Below, one piece after another: positions 1 through 7,828 of a stretch of DNA of 15,288 nt. The translations under genes were made by a program, and so were the position numbers. Position 1 is the stretch's first letter; every line of letters starts with the position of its first letter. Below the pieces are notes generated by a model, which worked only from the letters and a program-made list of their open reading frames with translations, searched no databases and was not told the DNA's origin. Source of the DNA: an uncultured Collinsella sp. (GTDB lineage Bacteria; Actinomycetota; Coriobacteriia; Coriobacteriales; Coriobacteriaceae); the NCBI GenBank assembly GCA_902478875.1, contig CABSMZ010000023.1:1-15288 (forward strand), in the 5' to 3' direction.

Positions 1-535
1 GCCCGAGCATGCCGCCGAGCGTCGGAAACACGAGCGCCGCGATAACGTTAAACAGGAAGATGACCGAAATGGCCTGGGCAATCTCGCGATCGTCGGCATC
101 GATGACAGGCGCGGTCGCAGCGATGGCCGAACCGCCGCAAATCGACGAACCCACACCCACAAGCGTCGCGATCTTACCCGGTACGTTCATGACGCGACAG
201 AGCACAAAGGCGATGACAAGCGAGGTCGAGATCGTCGCCACGATAATCGGCAGCGACTGGGCGCCCTTGGACAGAATCTGGGAGAGGTTCATGCCAAAGC
301 CAAGCAGGATAACCGCGTACTGCAAGACTTTTTTGGACGTATAGGTGACGCCGGCGGCGAGCTGTTCGCGACGCTTCCTGGGAAAGACGAGCGCCAGGAC
401 CATGCCAAAGAGGATGGCAAATACCGGACCGCCGACCACCTCAATTTGTTTGCCGAGCAACGTCGCGGGAATGGCAATGATCAGGCAGAACAAGACGCCT
501 TTCCAGCGCTCGCGAACGATATTTGCCAGTTGCAT
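1..535 (-). CDS. YeiH/UPF0324-family putative membrane exporter, partial (C-terminus outside window)
   Basis: Reading the minus strand from the ATG at 535 gives 178 codons open to the window edge; the C-terminal part is missing. The protein starts MQLANIVRERWKG and is very hydrophobic, with membrane segments at about residues 14-28, 36-52, 68-84, 95-113 and 155-172. The segment GSSICGGSAIAATAPVI (residues 129-145) is the hallmark of the YeiH/Cons_hypoth698 family, whose members are about 340 residues long and are called putative sulfate exporters, although the substrate is poorly established. An AGAAGGA ribosome binding site lies just upstream of the ATG, which supports this start. The gene is divergent from the GntR regulator at 699, which may control it. 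Family assignment is secure; substrate is unknown. Confidence 0.9.
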   Translation of the reverse strand, partial: MQLANIVRERWKGVLFCLIIAIPATLLGKQIEVVGGPVFAILFGMVLALVFPRKRREQLAAGVTYTSKKVLQYAVILLGFGMNLSQILSKGAQSLPIIVATISTSLVIAFVLCRVMNVPGKIATLVGVGSSICGGSAIAATAPVIDADDREIAQAISVIFLFNVIAALVFPTLGGMLG

Positions 536-698
536 ATGGGATTCCTTCTTTCTATTTCACGTTTGCGACGGCTTATGATACGGCAACATTGAGCACAGCC
601 TTGCGCAAACACAGACTAAGATGCCGCAATAGTTCTCAGGCAACAGCCGAATTGCCCACCGCGGAGAGCTGATTCGCGGCATAATTAACAACTGACAT
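536..698. promoter_or_regulatory. Divergent intergenic region between the yeiH-like gene and the GntR gene
   Basis: These 163 bases must hold the promoters of both divergent genes. On the plus strand a CATAAT at 680-685 could be a -10 element, but no good -35 lies 17 bases upstream. On the minus strand TATCAT (complement of 576-581) could serve the exporter gene. Neither is strong, and no clean GntR-type TGGT-N-ACCA operator was seen, so the regulatory role is inferred from gene orientation only. Confidence 0.35.
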
Positions 699-1430
699 AT
701 GAGTTTGATAGAACAGTTGCGAGGCGCTATGGAAGAATCGATGCACGTCGGCGAGCAGGAAACGAGCCTACAGGACCAGTCCTACCACACCATTCGACGC
801 AAAATCGTCTACCTGGACTACAAGCCGGGCGAAAAGCTGGGCGTCAAGCAGCTTTGCGATGACCTGGACATGGGTCGCACGCCCGTGCGCGAGGCTTTGG
901 TTCGCTTGGCGCAGGAAGGCCTGGTGCGCACCGTGCCCCAGAGCGGCACCTACGTCTCGCCCATCAACCTCACCCTTGCCGAGAGTGCCTGTTACATCCG
1001 CGAGCATCTGGAAAAGCAGGTGATTGTGGAGTGCTGTGCGCGCGCCACGTCGGCCGGCATCGAGCAGCTCGACCGCGCCATCGTGCTGCAGGAAAAGGCC
1101 ATGGCCGAGGAGGATCGCATCGGCTTCTTTTTGAGCGACAACCTCATGCATCACATGATTTTTAGCATCGCATGTCGCAGCACCGTGTGGTCGTGGCTCG
1201 AAGAGACCAATGCCGACCTGGAGCGCTTCCGCTGGCTGCGCGCCGCCACGCAGGTTCTCGACAATCAGGACATCGTGAACGAGCACAAGCAGATTCGCCG
1301 CGCTATCGCCGGTCGCGACCCCATCGAAGCGAGCTTTTTGGTCAGCAAGCACCTGCATATGATGTTCCGCAACCAGACCGAGGTTCTGGACCAGTTCCCC
1401 GAGTACTTCGAGACCAGCAAGCTCCGCTAA
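699..1430 (+). CDS. GntR-family transcriptional regulator with FCD ligand-binding domain
   Basis: This 243-residue DNA-binding repressor or activator has the FadR/VanR-subfamily layout. A winged helix-turn-helix spans about residues 27-88, including MGRTPVREALVRLAQEGLV and the wing PQSGTYV. An all-helical FCD domain follows at about 95-225. Asp147, His151, His196 and His218 sit where FCD proteins bind a metal that helps hold a small carboxylate effector. The start is uncertain. The ATG at 699 has no clear ribosome binding site, while in-frame ATGs at 729 (preceded by GAGG) and 741 (preceded by GGAAG) also leave the DNA-binding domain intact. It is divergent from the YeiH-type exporter, its most likely target by position. 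Effector unknown. Confidence 0.9.
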   Translation: MSLIEQLRGAMEESMHVGEQETSLQDQSYHTIRRKIVYLDYKPGEKLGVKQLCDDLDMGRTPVREALVRLAQEGLVRTVPQSGTYVSPINLTLAESACYIREHLEKQVIVECCARATSAGIEQLDRAIVLQEKAMAEEDRIGFFLSDNLMHHMIFSIACRSTVWSWLEETNADLERFRWLRAATQVLDNQDIVNEHKQIRRAIAGRDPIEASFLVSKHLHMMFRNQTEVLDQFPEYFETSKLR

Positions 1431-1474
1431 CCTGCCAAATAGGGACAGGTTCATTTTGGCAGGTTTTATCTGGG
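1429..1474 (-). repeat. Palindromic intergenic repeat, copy 1 (REP-like), inverted relative to copy 2
   Basis: Arms AACCTGCCAAA (1429-1439) and TTTGGCAGGTT (1455-1465) form an 11-bp perfect stem around a 15-base loop containing the complement of ACCTGTCCCT. Similarity to the copy at 3607-3652 (opposite strand) continues outward through CCCAGATAA. Over the 37-base core the two differ at 3 positions. The left arm overlaps the stop codon of the GntR gene. It resembles short REP-type elements, but no associated transposase is in the window. Confidence 0.75.
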
Positions 1475-1484
1475 CAAATGAAAC

Positions 1485-1518
1485 AAGGCCCGGCTCCGCT
1501 GCAACGGAGCCGGGCCTT
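1485..1518 (-). terminator. Rho-independent terminator of glmS, possibly bidirectional
   Basis: A perfect 14-bp GC-rich stem (AAGGCCCGGCTCCG at 1485-1498, complement at 1505-1518) encloses a 6-base loop. It begins 23 bases past the glmS stop. Read on the minus strand it is followed by TT-GTTTCATTT, a reasonable U-rich tail. On the plus strand it could also stop the GntR transcript, but the tail there is weaker. Confidence 0.88.
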
Positions 1519-1541
1519 GGTCGCCAGAATGGCGGAACCAA

Positions 1542-3389
<1,848 letters not shown>

Positions 3390-3473
3390 AGGATAAATCC
3401 CTTCGTCCGCTTGACTGCAAAACGTCCACGCACAGGGGGCGCTGAGACGCATAACGTTCGAGTATTGTACTCA

Positions 3474-3479
3474 CGCAAA
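3474..3479 (-). promoter_or_regulatory. Candidate -10 element of the glmS promoter
   Basis: On the minus strand TACAAT (complement of 3474-3479) lies 85 bases upstream of the glmS ATG. The hexamer 17 bases further upstream is only a weak -35 match, and it falls beside the ATACCA/TGGTAT palindromes. This is a plausible start region, not a proven one. Confidence 0.4.
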
Positions 3480-3490
3480 CGCAAGCTGAT

Positions 3491-3523
3491 ATACCAGAGG
3501 TGGTATCTCAACTTAGATACCAC
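3491..3523. promoter_or_regulatory. Operator-like cluster of three TGGTAT/ATACCA half-sites upstream of glmS
   Basis: ATACCA (3491-3496), TGGTAT (3501-3506) and ATACCA (3517-3522) form two overlapping inverted repeats. The first is ATACCA-4-TGGTAT. The second is GTGGTATCT-6-AGATACCAC (3500-3508 and 3515-3523, 9-bp perfect arms). The cluster sits just upstream of the candidate glmS -10, where a repressor or activator would bind. GntR/HutC-family regulators of amino sugar genes often bind TGGT-ACCA palindromes, which makes such a regulator a reasonable guess; the binding protein is not known. Confidence 0.5.
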
Positions 3524-3551
3524 TCGATGCACACACGTCCAGCCGGTCCAA

Positions 3552-3586
3552 ACCACCACAAAGGTACCTGCCCCCTTCGTGGTGGT
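3552..3586. repeat. Second type of palindromic intergenic element
   Basis: Arms ACCACCAC (3552-3559) and GTGGTGGT (3579-3586) pair perfectly. After one mismatch AAGG and CCTT extend the stem by four pairs. The loop region holds ACCTGCCCCCTT, related to the ACCTGTCCCTTT core of the repeat copy at 3607-3652. There is no U-run, so it is unlikely to be a terminator. It lies between the glmS operator cluster and the LacI gene promoter. Confidence 0.55.
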
Positions 3587-3606
3587 CGCGCTGGCAACGG
3601 CGTTTC

Positions 3607-3652
3607 CCCAGATAAACCTGCCAAAATAAACCTGTCCCTTTTTGGTAGGTTT
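3607..3652 (+). repeat. Palindromic intergenic repeat, copy 2 (REP-like)
   Basis: Arms AAACCTGCCAAAA (3614-3626) and TTTTGGTAGGTTT (3640-3652) form a 13-bp stem with one G-T pair around a 13-base loop TAAACCTGTCCCT. It is the inverted partner of the copy at 1429-1474, with 34 of 37 core bases identical and the outer CCCAGATAA shared. Its right arm ends 8 bases before the candidate -10 of the LacI-family gene. Confidence 0.75.
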
Positions 3653-3656
3653 GGGA

Positions 3657-3665
3657 TGCTACAAT
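3657..3665 (+). promoter_or_regulatory. Candidate extended -10 promoter of the LacI-family gene
   Basis: TG-C-TACAAT (3657-3665) fits an extended -10 element 35 bases before the ATG at 3701. No good -35 is present; the corresponding stretch is the right arm of the palindromic repeat. An extended -10 can work without a -35. Confidence 0.45.
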
Positions 3666-3700
3666 CTGGCTTGTACTTGAAACGCATCAAAGGGGCCGCT

Positions 3701-4810
3701 ATGGCAAAGGTAAAAATCAGCGACGTCGCGCGCGAGGCCGGGGTTTCGTTGGGCACGGTTTCCAACGCGCTCAACCACCCCGAAAAGCTGCGCCCCGAGA
3801 CCCTCAAGCTCATCAACGAGACCATCAATCGCCTTGGCTACCTGCCCAACCAAAGCGCCCGTCAGCTCGCGGGCGGCGCCACCAAGTCCTTTGGCCTGGT
3901 GCTCCCCCGTCTCGATCACGGCTTTTCGCTCCAAATCGCCAGCGGCGCCCACAACGAGGCCCGCAAGCACGGCTACGACTTGCTCATCGCCAACGCCGAT
4001 AACGACGATATTCTCGAGGATCATTACCTGCGCTACTTTATGGGCACCCAGATGTCCGGCGTCATGGTTCAGCCCATGGCATCCCCCGACTGGCACCCCG
4101 CCATGACCAAGATGCCCGTGCCGATCGTCCATCTGGACATCCATTGCTCCGAGCCCGGCTACTACGTAGCGGCCGACAATGAGGCCCAGGGTCGCATCAT
4201 TGCCGAACTTGCCATCGCCCGCGGCGCGCACCATATTGTCGTCGTCGGCCGAGCAGCATTTATGCAACTCACCCTGCGCGTCCTTGGCATTCATAAGGCG
4301 CTCGCCCTGCACCCCGATATCAAGATCGAAGTCATCGACGCCGGCGAATGGAATACCGCTGCCGACGGCTACGGCATCGGTGCCCAAATCGCCGAGCGCC
4401 CCGCGGACGAACGTCCCGATTTTGTCGTCGGCCTGACCGATGTGTTGGCCTCGGGCGTCGTTTCGGCACTGGTCGACAAGGGCATCTCTGTCCCCGGGCA
4501 AGTACGCGTAGCAGGCTGCGATGGCAACCCGCTCGCTTGGAGCGGATCGGTCCCGCTCACTACGGTAGCGCCCCCGGGCTACGAGATTGGCCGCAAGGGT
4601 GTCCAACTGCTGATGGAGCAAATCGAGAACAAGGCCCCGGCAAAGATCAAGCATATCCGTGTCGGCTCCGCAGCGCGTACCGTCACCGCAGTCGCCGCCG
4701 AGGATATCAACCGCCAAGAACTGGTACGTCCGTTCCTACTGGAACGCGCCAGCACCCAGGCAAGCAGCCAGACCGACGCCACGGCCATCAACCTCGGTGC
4801 GTATCTATAG
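3701..4810 (+). CDS. LacI-family transcriptional regulator
   Basis: A sugar-responsive DNA-binding regulator of 369 residues, slightly longer than the usual 330-350. The N-terminal helix-turn-helix and hinge (residues 5-60) are textbook: ISDVAREAGVSLGTVSNALN, then RLGYLPNQSARQLAGG. The rest is a periplasmic-binding-protein-like effector domain (about 63-345) with a Ser/Thr/Ala-rich C-terminal tail. The start at 3701 is chosen because AAAGGGG precedes it and the HTH begins there; the open frame extends upstream only through repeat sequence. It is divergent from glmS. Its target could be its own gene or a sugar-use operon elsewhere. Effector unknown. Confidence 0.94.
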   Translation: MAKVKISDVAREAGVSLGTVSNALNHPEKLRPETLKLINETINRLGYLPNQSARQLAGGATKSFGLVLPRLDHGFSLQIASGAHNEARKHGYDLLIANADNDDILEDHYLRYFMGTQMSGVMVQPMASPDWHPAMTKMPVPIVHLDIHCSEPGYYVAADNEAQGRIIAELAIARGAHHIVVVGRAAFMQLTLRVLGIHKALALHPDIKIEVIDAGEWNTAADGYGIGAQIAERPADERPDFVVGLTDVLASGVVSALVDKGISVPGQVRVAGCDGNPLAWSGSVPLTTVAPPGYEIGRKGVQLLMEQIENKAPAKIKHIRVGSAARTVTAVAAEDINRQELVRPFLLERASTQASSQTDATAINLGAYL

Positions 4811-4836
4811 CACGCCCGCGAGTATGCTAAGTCGCC

Positions 4837-4884
4837 GCTTAAGCAAAAGGGGCCCGACCATTGCCGGACCCCTTTTGCTTAAGC
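4837..4884. terminator. Bidirectional terminator between convergent genes
   Basis: A perfect 16-bp stem, GCTTAAGCAAAAGGGG (4837-4852) with its complement at 4869-4884, encloses a 16-base loop. The A-rich and T-rich parts lie inside the stem, so a U-run is transcribed in either direction. It sits between the ends of the LacI gene (4810) and the HAD gene (4924) and can serve both. Confidence 0.88.
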
Positions 4885-4923
4885 GCAAACGTGAGCAATC
4901 GCTCGTTTCAACGCCGCAATTTT

Positions 4924-5574
4924 CTAGCGCACAGTCTTGATTGCCGCCGCCAGGTCGAACAGCGTATCGAGCACGGCCTCGCAGCCATCCACCACGTCCT
5001 GCGGCAGCGGCACGATATCGGGGACGGCGAAGACATGGCATCCGGCCGTGATGCCCGAGACGCAGCCGTTGCGCGAATCCTCGACCACGGCACATTCCTC
5101 GGGAGCAAAGCCCGCGCGCTCGCAGGCGAGCAGATACATCTCGGGGTCGGGCTTGCCGTGCACGACGTCCTCGCCACACGTTACCGTTTCAAACTTGCCA
5201 AAAAGACCGACCATCTTAAGGTTGCGCTCGGCCGTAACGAGGCGCGACGACGTCGCTAGACCCACGTGATAGCCCGCAGCCAGCAGCTCGTCTAGGCACT
5301 CGGCGGCACCGGCCTTAAGTTCCAGTTCGGTCTTGACCATCTCGTCGCGAATCTCCTTGTGGCGACGATAGATCGCCTCGGTGGTTTCATGGCTGCCGTA
5401 ATGCTTATCAAGGATGTCCATGACATCGGGCAGCGTGCGGCCGATAAACTGATGGATCAGCGCTTCATCAATCGCGAGCCCCAGCTCAGCGGCGCCTGCC
5501 TTCCAGGCCTTAATCCCCAAACGCTCGGTATCGACCAGCGTTCCATCCATGTCAAAAATAACAGCCTTGATCAT
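4924..5574 (-). CDS. HAD-superfamily hydrolase (phosphatase/phosphomutase-like, subfamily IA)
   Basis: A cytoplasmic enzyme of 216 residues that most likely hydrolyses a small phosphorylated metabolite, or isomerises a sugar phosphate. Motif I is FDMDGTLVDTE, with nucleophile Asp8 and acid/base Asp10. A helical cap spans about 16-80. Motif II is in GLATSSR (Ser109), motif III is Lys141 in HGKPDPEMY, and motif IV is VEDS (Glu165-Asp166). This layout matches the beta-phosphoglucomutase / GPH-like group, but the substrate cannot be told from sequence. The ATG at 5574 is chosen because motif I must start near the N-terminus and a GGGGGA site precedes it; a 29-codon upstream extension is rejected. 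It is divergent from larE. Confidence 0.92.
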   Translation of the reverse strand: MIKAVIFDMDGTLVDTERLGIKAWKAGAAELGLAIDEALIHQFIGRTLPDVMDILDKHYGSHETTEAIYRRHKEIRDEMVKTELELKAGAAECLDELLAAGYHVGLATSSRLVTAERNLKMVGLFGKFETVTCGEDVVHGKPDPEMYLLACERAGFAPEECAVVEDSRNGCVSGITAGCHVFAVPDIVPLPQDVVDGCEAVLDTLFDLAAAIKTVR

Positions 5575-5747
5575 ATCGGTCCCCCATCGACTCTCGCTGT
5601 CGCGTTGCTGCAACTCTACCGCATTTGGCAACTTGTATATAACGTATATGCCATATTGCACTTTCGTTACACAGATAGAAGTCTTATGGCAAGTAACGCA
5701 TTAGGATTATAGTTTTCGATCGAGTACTCAACGATAAGGAACGTTTC
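5575..5747. promoter_or_regulatory. Divergent AT-rich intergenic region between the HAD gene and larE
   Basis: This region is clearly more AT-rich than its surroundings and contains GTATAT-AAC-GTATAT (5635-5649) followed by CATATTGCAC. It must carry promoters in both directions. For larE a TATAGT-like -10 near 5707-5712 is possible, but no strong -35/-10 pair could be fixed. AAGGA at 5736-5740 is the larE ribosome binding site. Confidence 0.4.
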
Positions 5748-6626
5748 ATGATTTTAGACACCACGGCACCCGCAGAGGAGCTTCAAGACAAGCTATCGGC
5801 GCTCGAACAGCTGCTTTTGGCATACGGGCGCGTGGCTATCGGGTTTTCCGGTGGCGTCGACAGCAGCTTTTTGGCCGCCGTATGCGCCCGCATCATGCCT
5901 ACCAATACCCTCCTCGTCCATCTCACCACGCCGCTCATCGGCACGCCCGAGCAGGCTTCGTTTGAGCAGTCCGTTGATGGGCAGGCCAATGAGGGGCCGC
6001 ATTTTAAGCTCCCCGTGCTCAATCTTTCGGTGGATCAGCTGCAGCTCCCCCAAGTAGCCTGCAACGATACTAATCGCTGCTACCACTGCAAGCACGCCGG
6101 CTTTACCGCCATCGTCAACCACGCCAAGTCGCTCGGCTTTCCCACCGTCATCGATGGCAGCAATGCAAGCGATCGCGGTGACTACCGCCCCGGCATGCGT
6201 GCGGCAGAAGAGCTCGGCGTACGCTCACCCCTTATGGAGGTCGGCTTTACCAAGGACGAAGAGCGCGAGCTGCTGCGCGCATGGGGCTATCCCGTTTGGA
6301 ACCTGCCGGCGGGAGCATGTCTTGCCACCCGCGTCCCCACGGGCGAGGAGCTTACACGCGAGAAGGTCGATTTAATCCGCGCCTGCGAGGATTACCTGCA
6401 CGATCTTGATCTGGCACAGGTACGCGCGCGCTTGGTCGGCGGCTGCATGCATATCGAGGCCGCACCCGCAGATGTCGCCAAGATTGCTGCCCTCGGTGGC
6501 AACGCCGTCGACGACAAGGGCAAGACCCCGCTGCCCGCCGCCATCGAGTCCGCGCTGCGCGAGCTGGGCTGCGACCATATCTCCCCCGAGGTCACCCCCT
6601 ACATTCACGGCAACATGAACCAGTAG
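5748..6626 (+). CDS. larE: LarE-type ATP-dependent sulfur transferase (nickel-pincer nucleotide synthesis)
   Basis: LarE proteins activate the carboxylates of pyridinium-3,5-biscarboxylate mononucleotide with ATP and then transfer sulfur to make the thiocarboxylates of the nickel-pincer cofactor. The protein has 292 residues. The PP-loop SGGVDSS is at 34-40, NRCYHCK at 109-115, DGSNASDRGDYRPG at 136-149, and PAGACLATRVPTG at 187-199. Cys191 aligns with the sulfur-donating Cys176 of Lactobacillus plantarum LarE. Cys111 and Cys114 form an additional CxxC; LarE homologues with three such cysteines have been reported to hold an iron-sulfur cluster and act catalytically rather than sacrificing the cysteine sulfur. 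No larA, larB or larC is in the window, so the true target of the sulfur is unproven. An AAGGA site supports the start. Confidence 0.88.
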   Translation: MILDTTAPAEELQDKLSALEQLLLAYGRVAIGFSGGVDSSFLAAVCARIMPTNTLLVHLTTPLIGTPEQASFEQSVDGQANEGPHFKLPVLNLSVDQLQLPQVACNDTNRCYHCKHAGFTAIVNHAKSLGFPTVIDGSNASDRGDYRPGMRAAEELGVRSPLMEVGFTKDEERELLRAWGYPVWNLPAGACLATRVPTGEELTREKVDLIRACEDYLHDLDLAQVRARLVGGCMHIEAAPADVAKIAALGGNAVDDKGKTPLPAAIESALRELGCDHISPEVTPYIHGNMNQ

Positions 6627-6638
6627 CGCATCCCGATA

Positions 6639-6705
6639 AGTTGCGGTGGAATAGTTCCTGTCTTACGGCCTATCGGACCCAAACAAGAACTATTCCACCG
6701 CAACT
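6639..6705. repeat. Long palindromic element downstream of larE
   Basis: AGTTGCGGTGGAATAGTTC (6639-6657) and its exact complement (6687-6705) form a 19-bp perfect stem around a 29-base partly complementary loop. It begins 13 bases past the larE stop. There is no U-run after it, so it may be a dispersed palindromic repeat that also stops or protects transcripts, rather than a classical terminator. Confidence 0.75.
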
Positions 6706-6753
6706 GTGTTTGGCAAGCATGGACCCGCGAAGAAAGAAGCATTTTATTATTGG

Positions 6754-6777
6754 GCGCGTTTGTCCGGGCAAACGCGC
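6754..6777. terminator. Hairpin between larE and modD, possible terminator
   Basis: GCGCGTTTG (6754-6762) and CAAACGCGC (6769-6777) form a 9-bp stem with a 6-base loop, 10 bases past the modD stop on the minus strand. The tail on that strand is A/T-rich but lacks a proper U-run (CCAATAATAAAAT), so terminator function is only moderately supported. Confidence 0.5.
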
Positions 6778-6786
6778 AGCGACGCG

Positions 6787-7653
6787 CTAGGCGAACATCT
6801 TGACGCTCATGTCGACGGGATTCGCCGTGAAGCAGGACGTGGTCACGAGGCCATCAACGCCGGTCGACGCGTACTCGGCCGCGTTGTCGGGACGAATCCC
6901 GCCCGCTGCAACCAAGGCCACATGAGGATCGATTCCATGTAGCTCCTCGACAAGCGGCCCAAGCTCAGCGACCGGCACTTTGTCGAACTGAATACCGTCG
7001 ACGCCCGCCCTCACCAGCCTGCGAGCGTCATCGGCACCCGCCTCGACAAACAGCTTTTTCTCGATGCAGCGCCGGCGAATCCGAGGCAGAAGCTCAATAA
7101 GCGCATCGAGTCCCGTTGCTCCAGAAGGCGCTGTCATAAACCTGGTATGGTTGTCGAACACCAATACGGTCTCGGAAAGGCCCATGCGATGTGGAAACGC
7201 TCCGCCCGCAACGACCGCCTTGGTCAGTAGGTCCCTATTGCCCGGCGTGCTCTTTCGCGTCGTCAGCACCTCGCACATGGGGTTGGCAGCATGCGCGGCG
7301 TCGACCATTTTGCGCGTCTTGGTTGCCACAGCCGAGTAGTGGTCGAACATATTTAGGCCGACTTTCCATAGCAGATGCAAATTGGCGGCCGAACCGCATA
7401 CACGCATAAAAGATCGCCCGGCTTCAACCTTTGTTCCCGAGGGCTCAAACCACTCGACCGTCAGGTTCAGCATAGTTGCCATACGCACAACCTCCTCCGT
7501 GCAACAAAGCACGCAGTTCTCGCGCGTGTAATACTCCATCGCACCGAGCACCTCACCGATTCCCAGGATATGCGTCGTAAGATCGATATAGGGGACATCC
7601 TCGGCGATAAGCTCCTCAAGCCGCGCGTCGCTTATACGGATAATGTCGGGCAT
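6787..7653 (-). CDS. modD: ModD-like nicotinate-nucleotide pyrophosphorylase family protein
   Basis: A 288-residue member of the quinolinate/nicotinate phosphoribosyltransferase fold. The ModD branch, rather than NadC, is indicated by EDVPYIDLTTHILGIG (18-33) and by the block from TTRKSTPGNRDLL through AVVAGGAFPHRMGLSETVLVF. The C-terminal barrel motif VALVAAGGIRPDNAAEY is also present. ModD genes often accompany molybdate transporters, hence the name, but the reaction is not settled; phosphoribosyl transfer to a pyridine carboxylate is a family-based guess. No molybdate transport gene is nearby. The start has a good GAGAAGG site. The gene is convergent with larE and divergent from the nuclease gene. 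Confidence 0.87.
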   Translation of the reverse strand: MPDIIRISDARLEELIAEDVPYIDLTTHILGIGEVLGAMEYYTRENCVLCCTEEVVRMATMLNLTVEWFEPSGTKVEAGRSFMRVCGSAANLHLLWKVGLNMFDHYSAVATKTRKMVDAAHAANPMCEVLTTRKSTPGNRDLLTKAVVAGGAFPHRMGLSETVLVFDNHTRFMTAPSGATGLDALIELLPRIRRRCIEKKLFVEAGADDARRLVRAGVDGIQFDKVPVAELGPLVEELHGIDPHVALVAAGGIRPDNAAEYASTGVDGLVTTSCFTANPVDMSVKMFA

Positions 7654-7828
7654 GGGGCCTTCTCTCTGTCATTGTTCTCAACGAAGAATAGCGTATCGCT
7701 TTCCCAGCCTATACGGTACAACCTCATCAGCAGCGTTTGTCCCGCATCTTACGTATTCTGCCGAGCAAACGTCCTGCGGCGTCTCCTGCTAGACTGGTAG
7801 ATTCCCAACCGTCCATCCAGGAGCCTCA
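7654..7828. promoter_or_regulatory. Divergent intergenic region between modD and the nuclease gene
   Basis: These 175 bases must hold both promoters. On the plus strand TGC-TAGACT (near 7787-7795) could be an extended -10 about 35 bases before the nuclease ATG. On the minus strand a TTGTAC followed by AT-rich sequence is a weak candidate for modD. Inverted CGTTTG and CAAACG, 26 bases apart, flank the middle. Nothing here is strong. Confidence 0.35.

Noticed and set aside
3390..3452. 21-codon N-terminal extension of GlmS
   Set aside because: GlmS requires Cys directly after the initiator Met (MCGIVGY), so an extension would abolish glutaminase activity.
3390..3490. Possible glmS ribozyme or other riboswitch upstream of glmS
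   Set aside because: The leader is short and GC-rich, shows no recognisable ribozyme core, and glmS ribozymes are known mainly from Bacillota.
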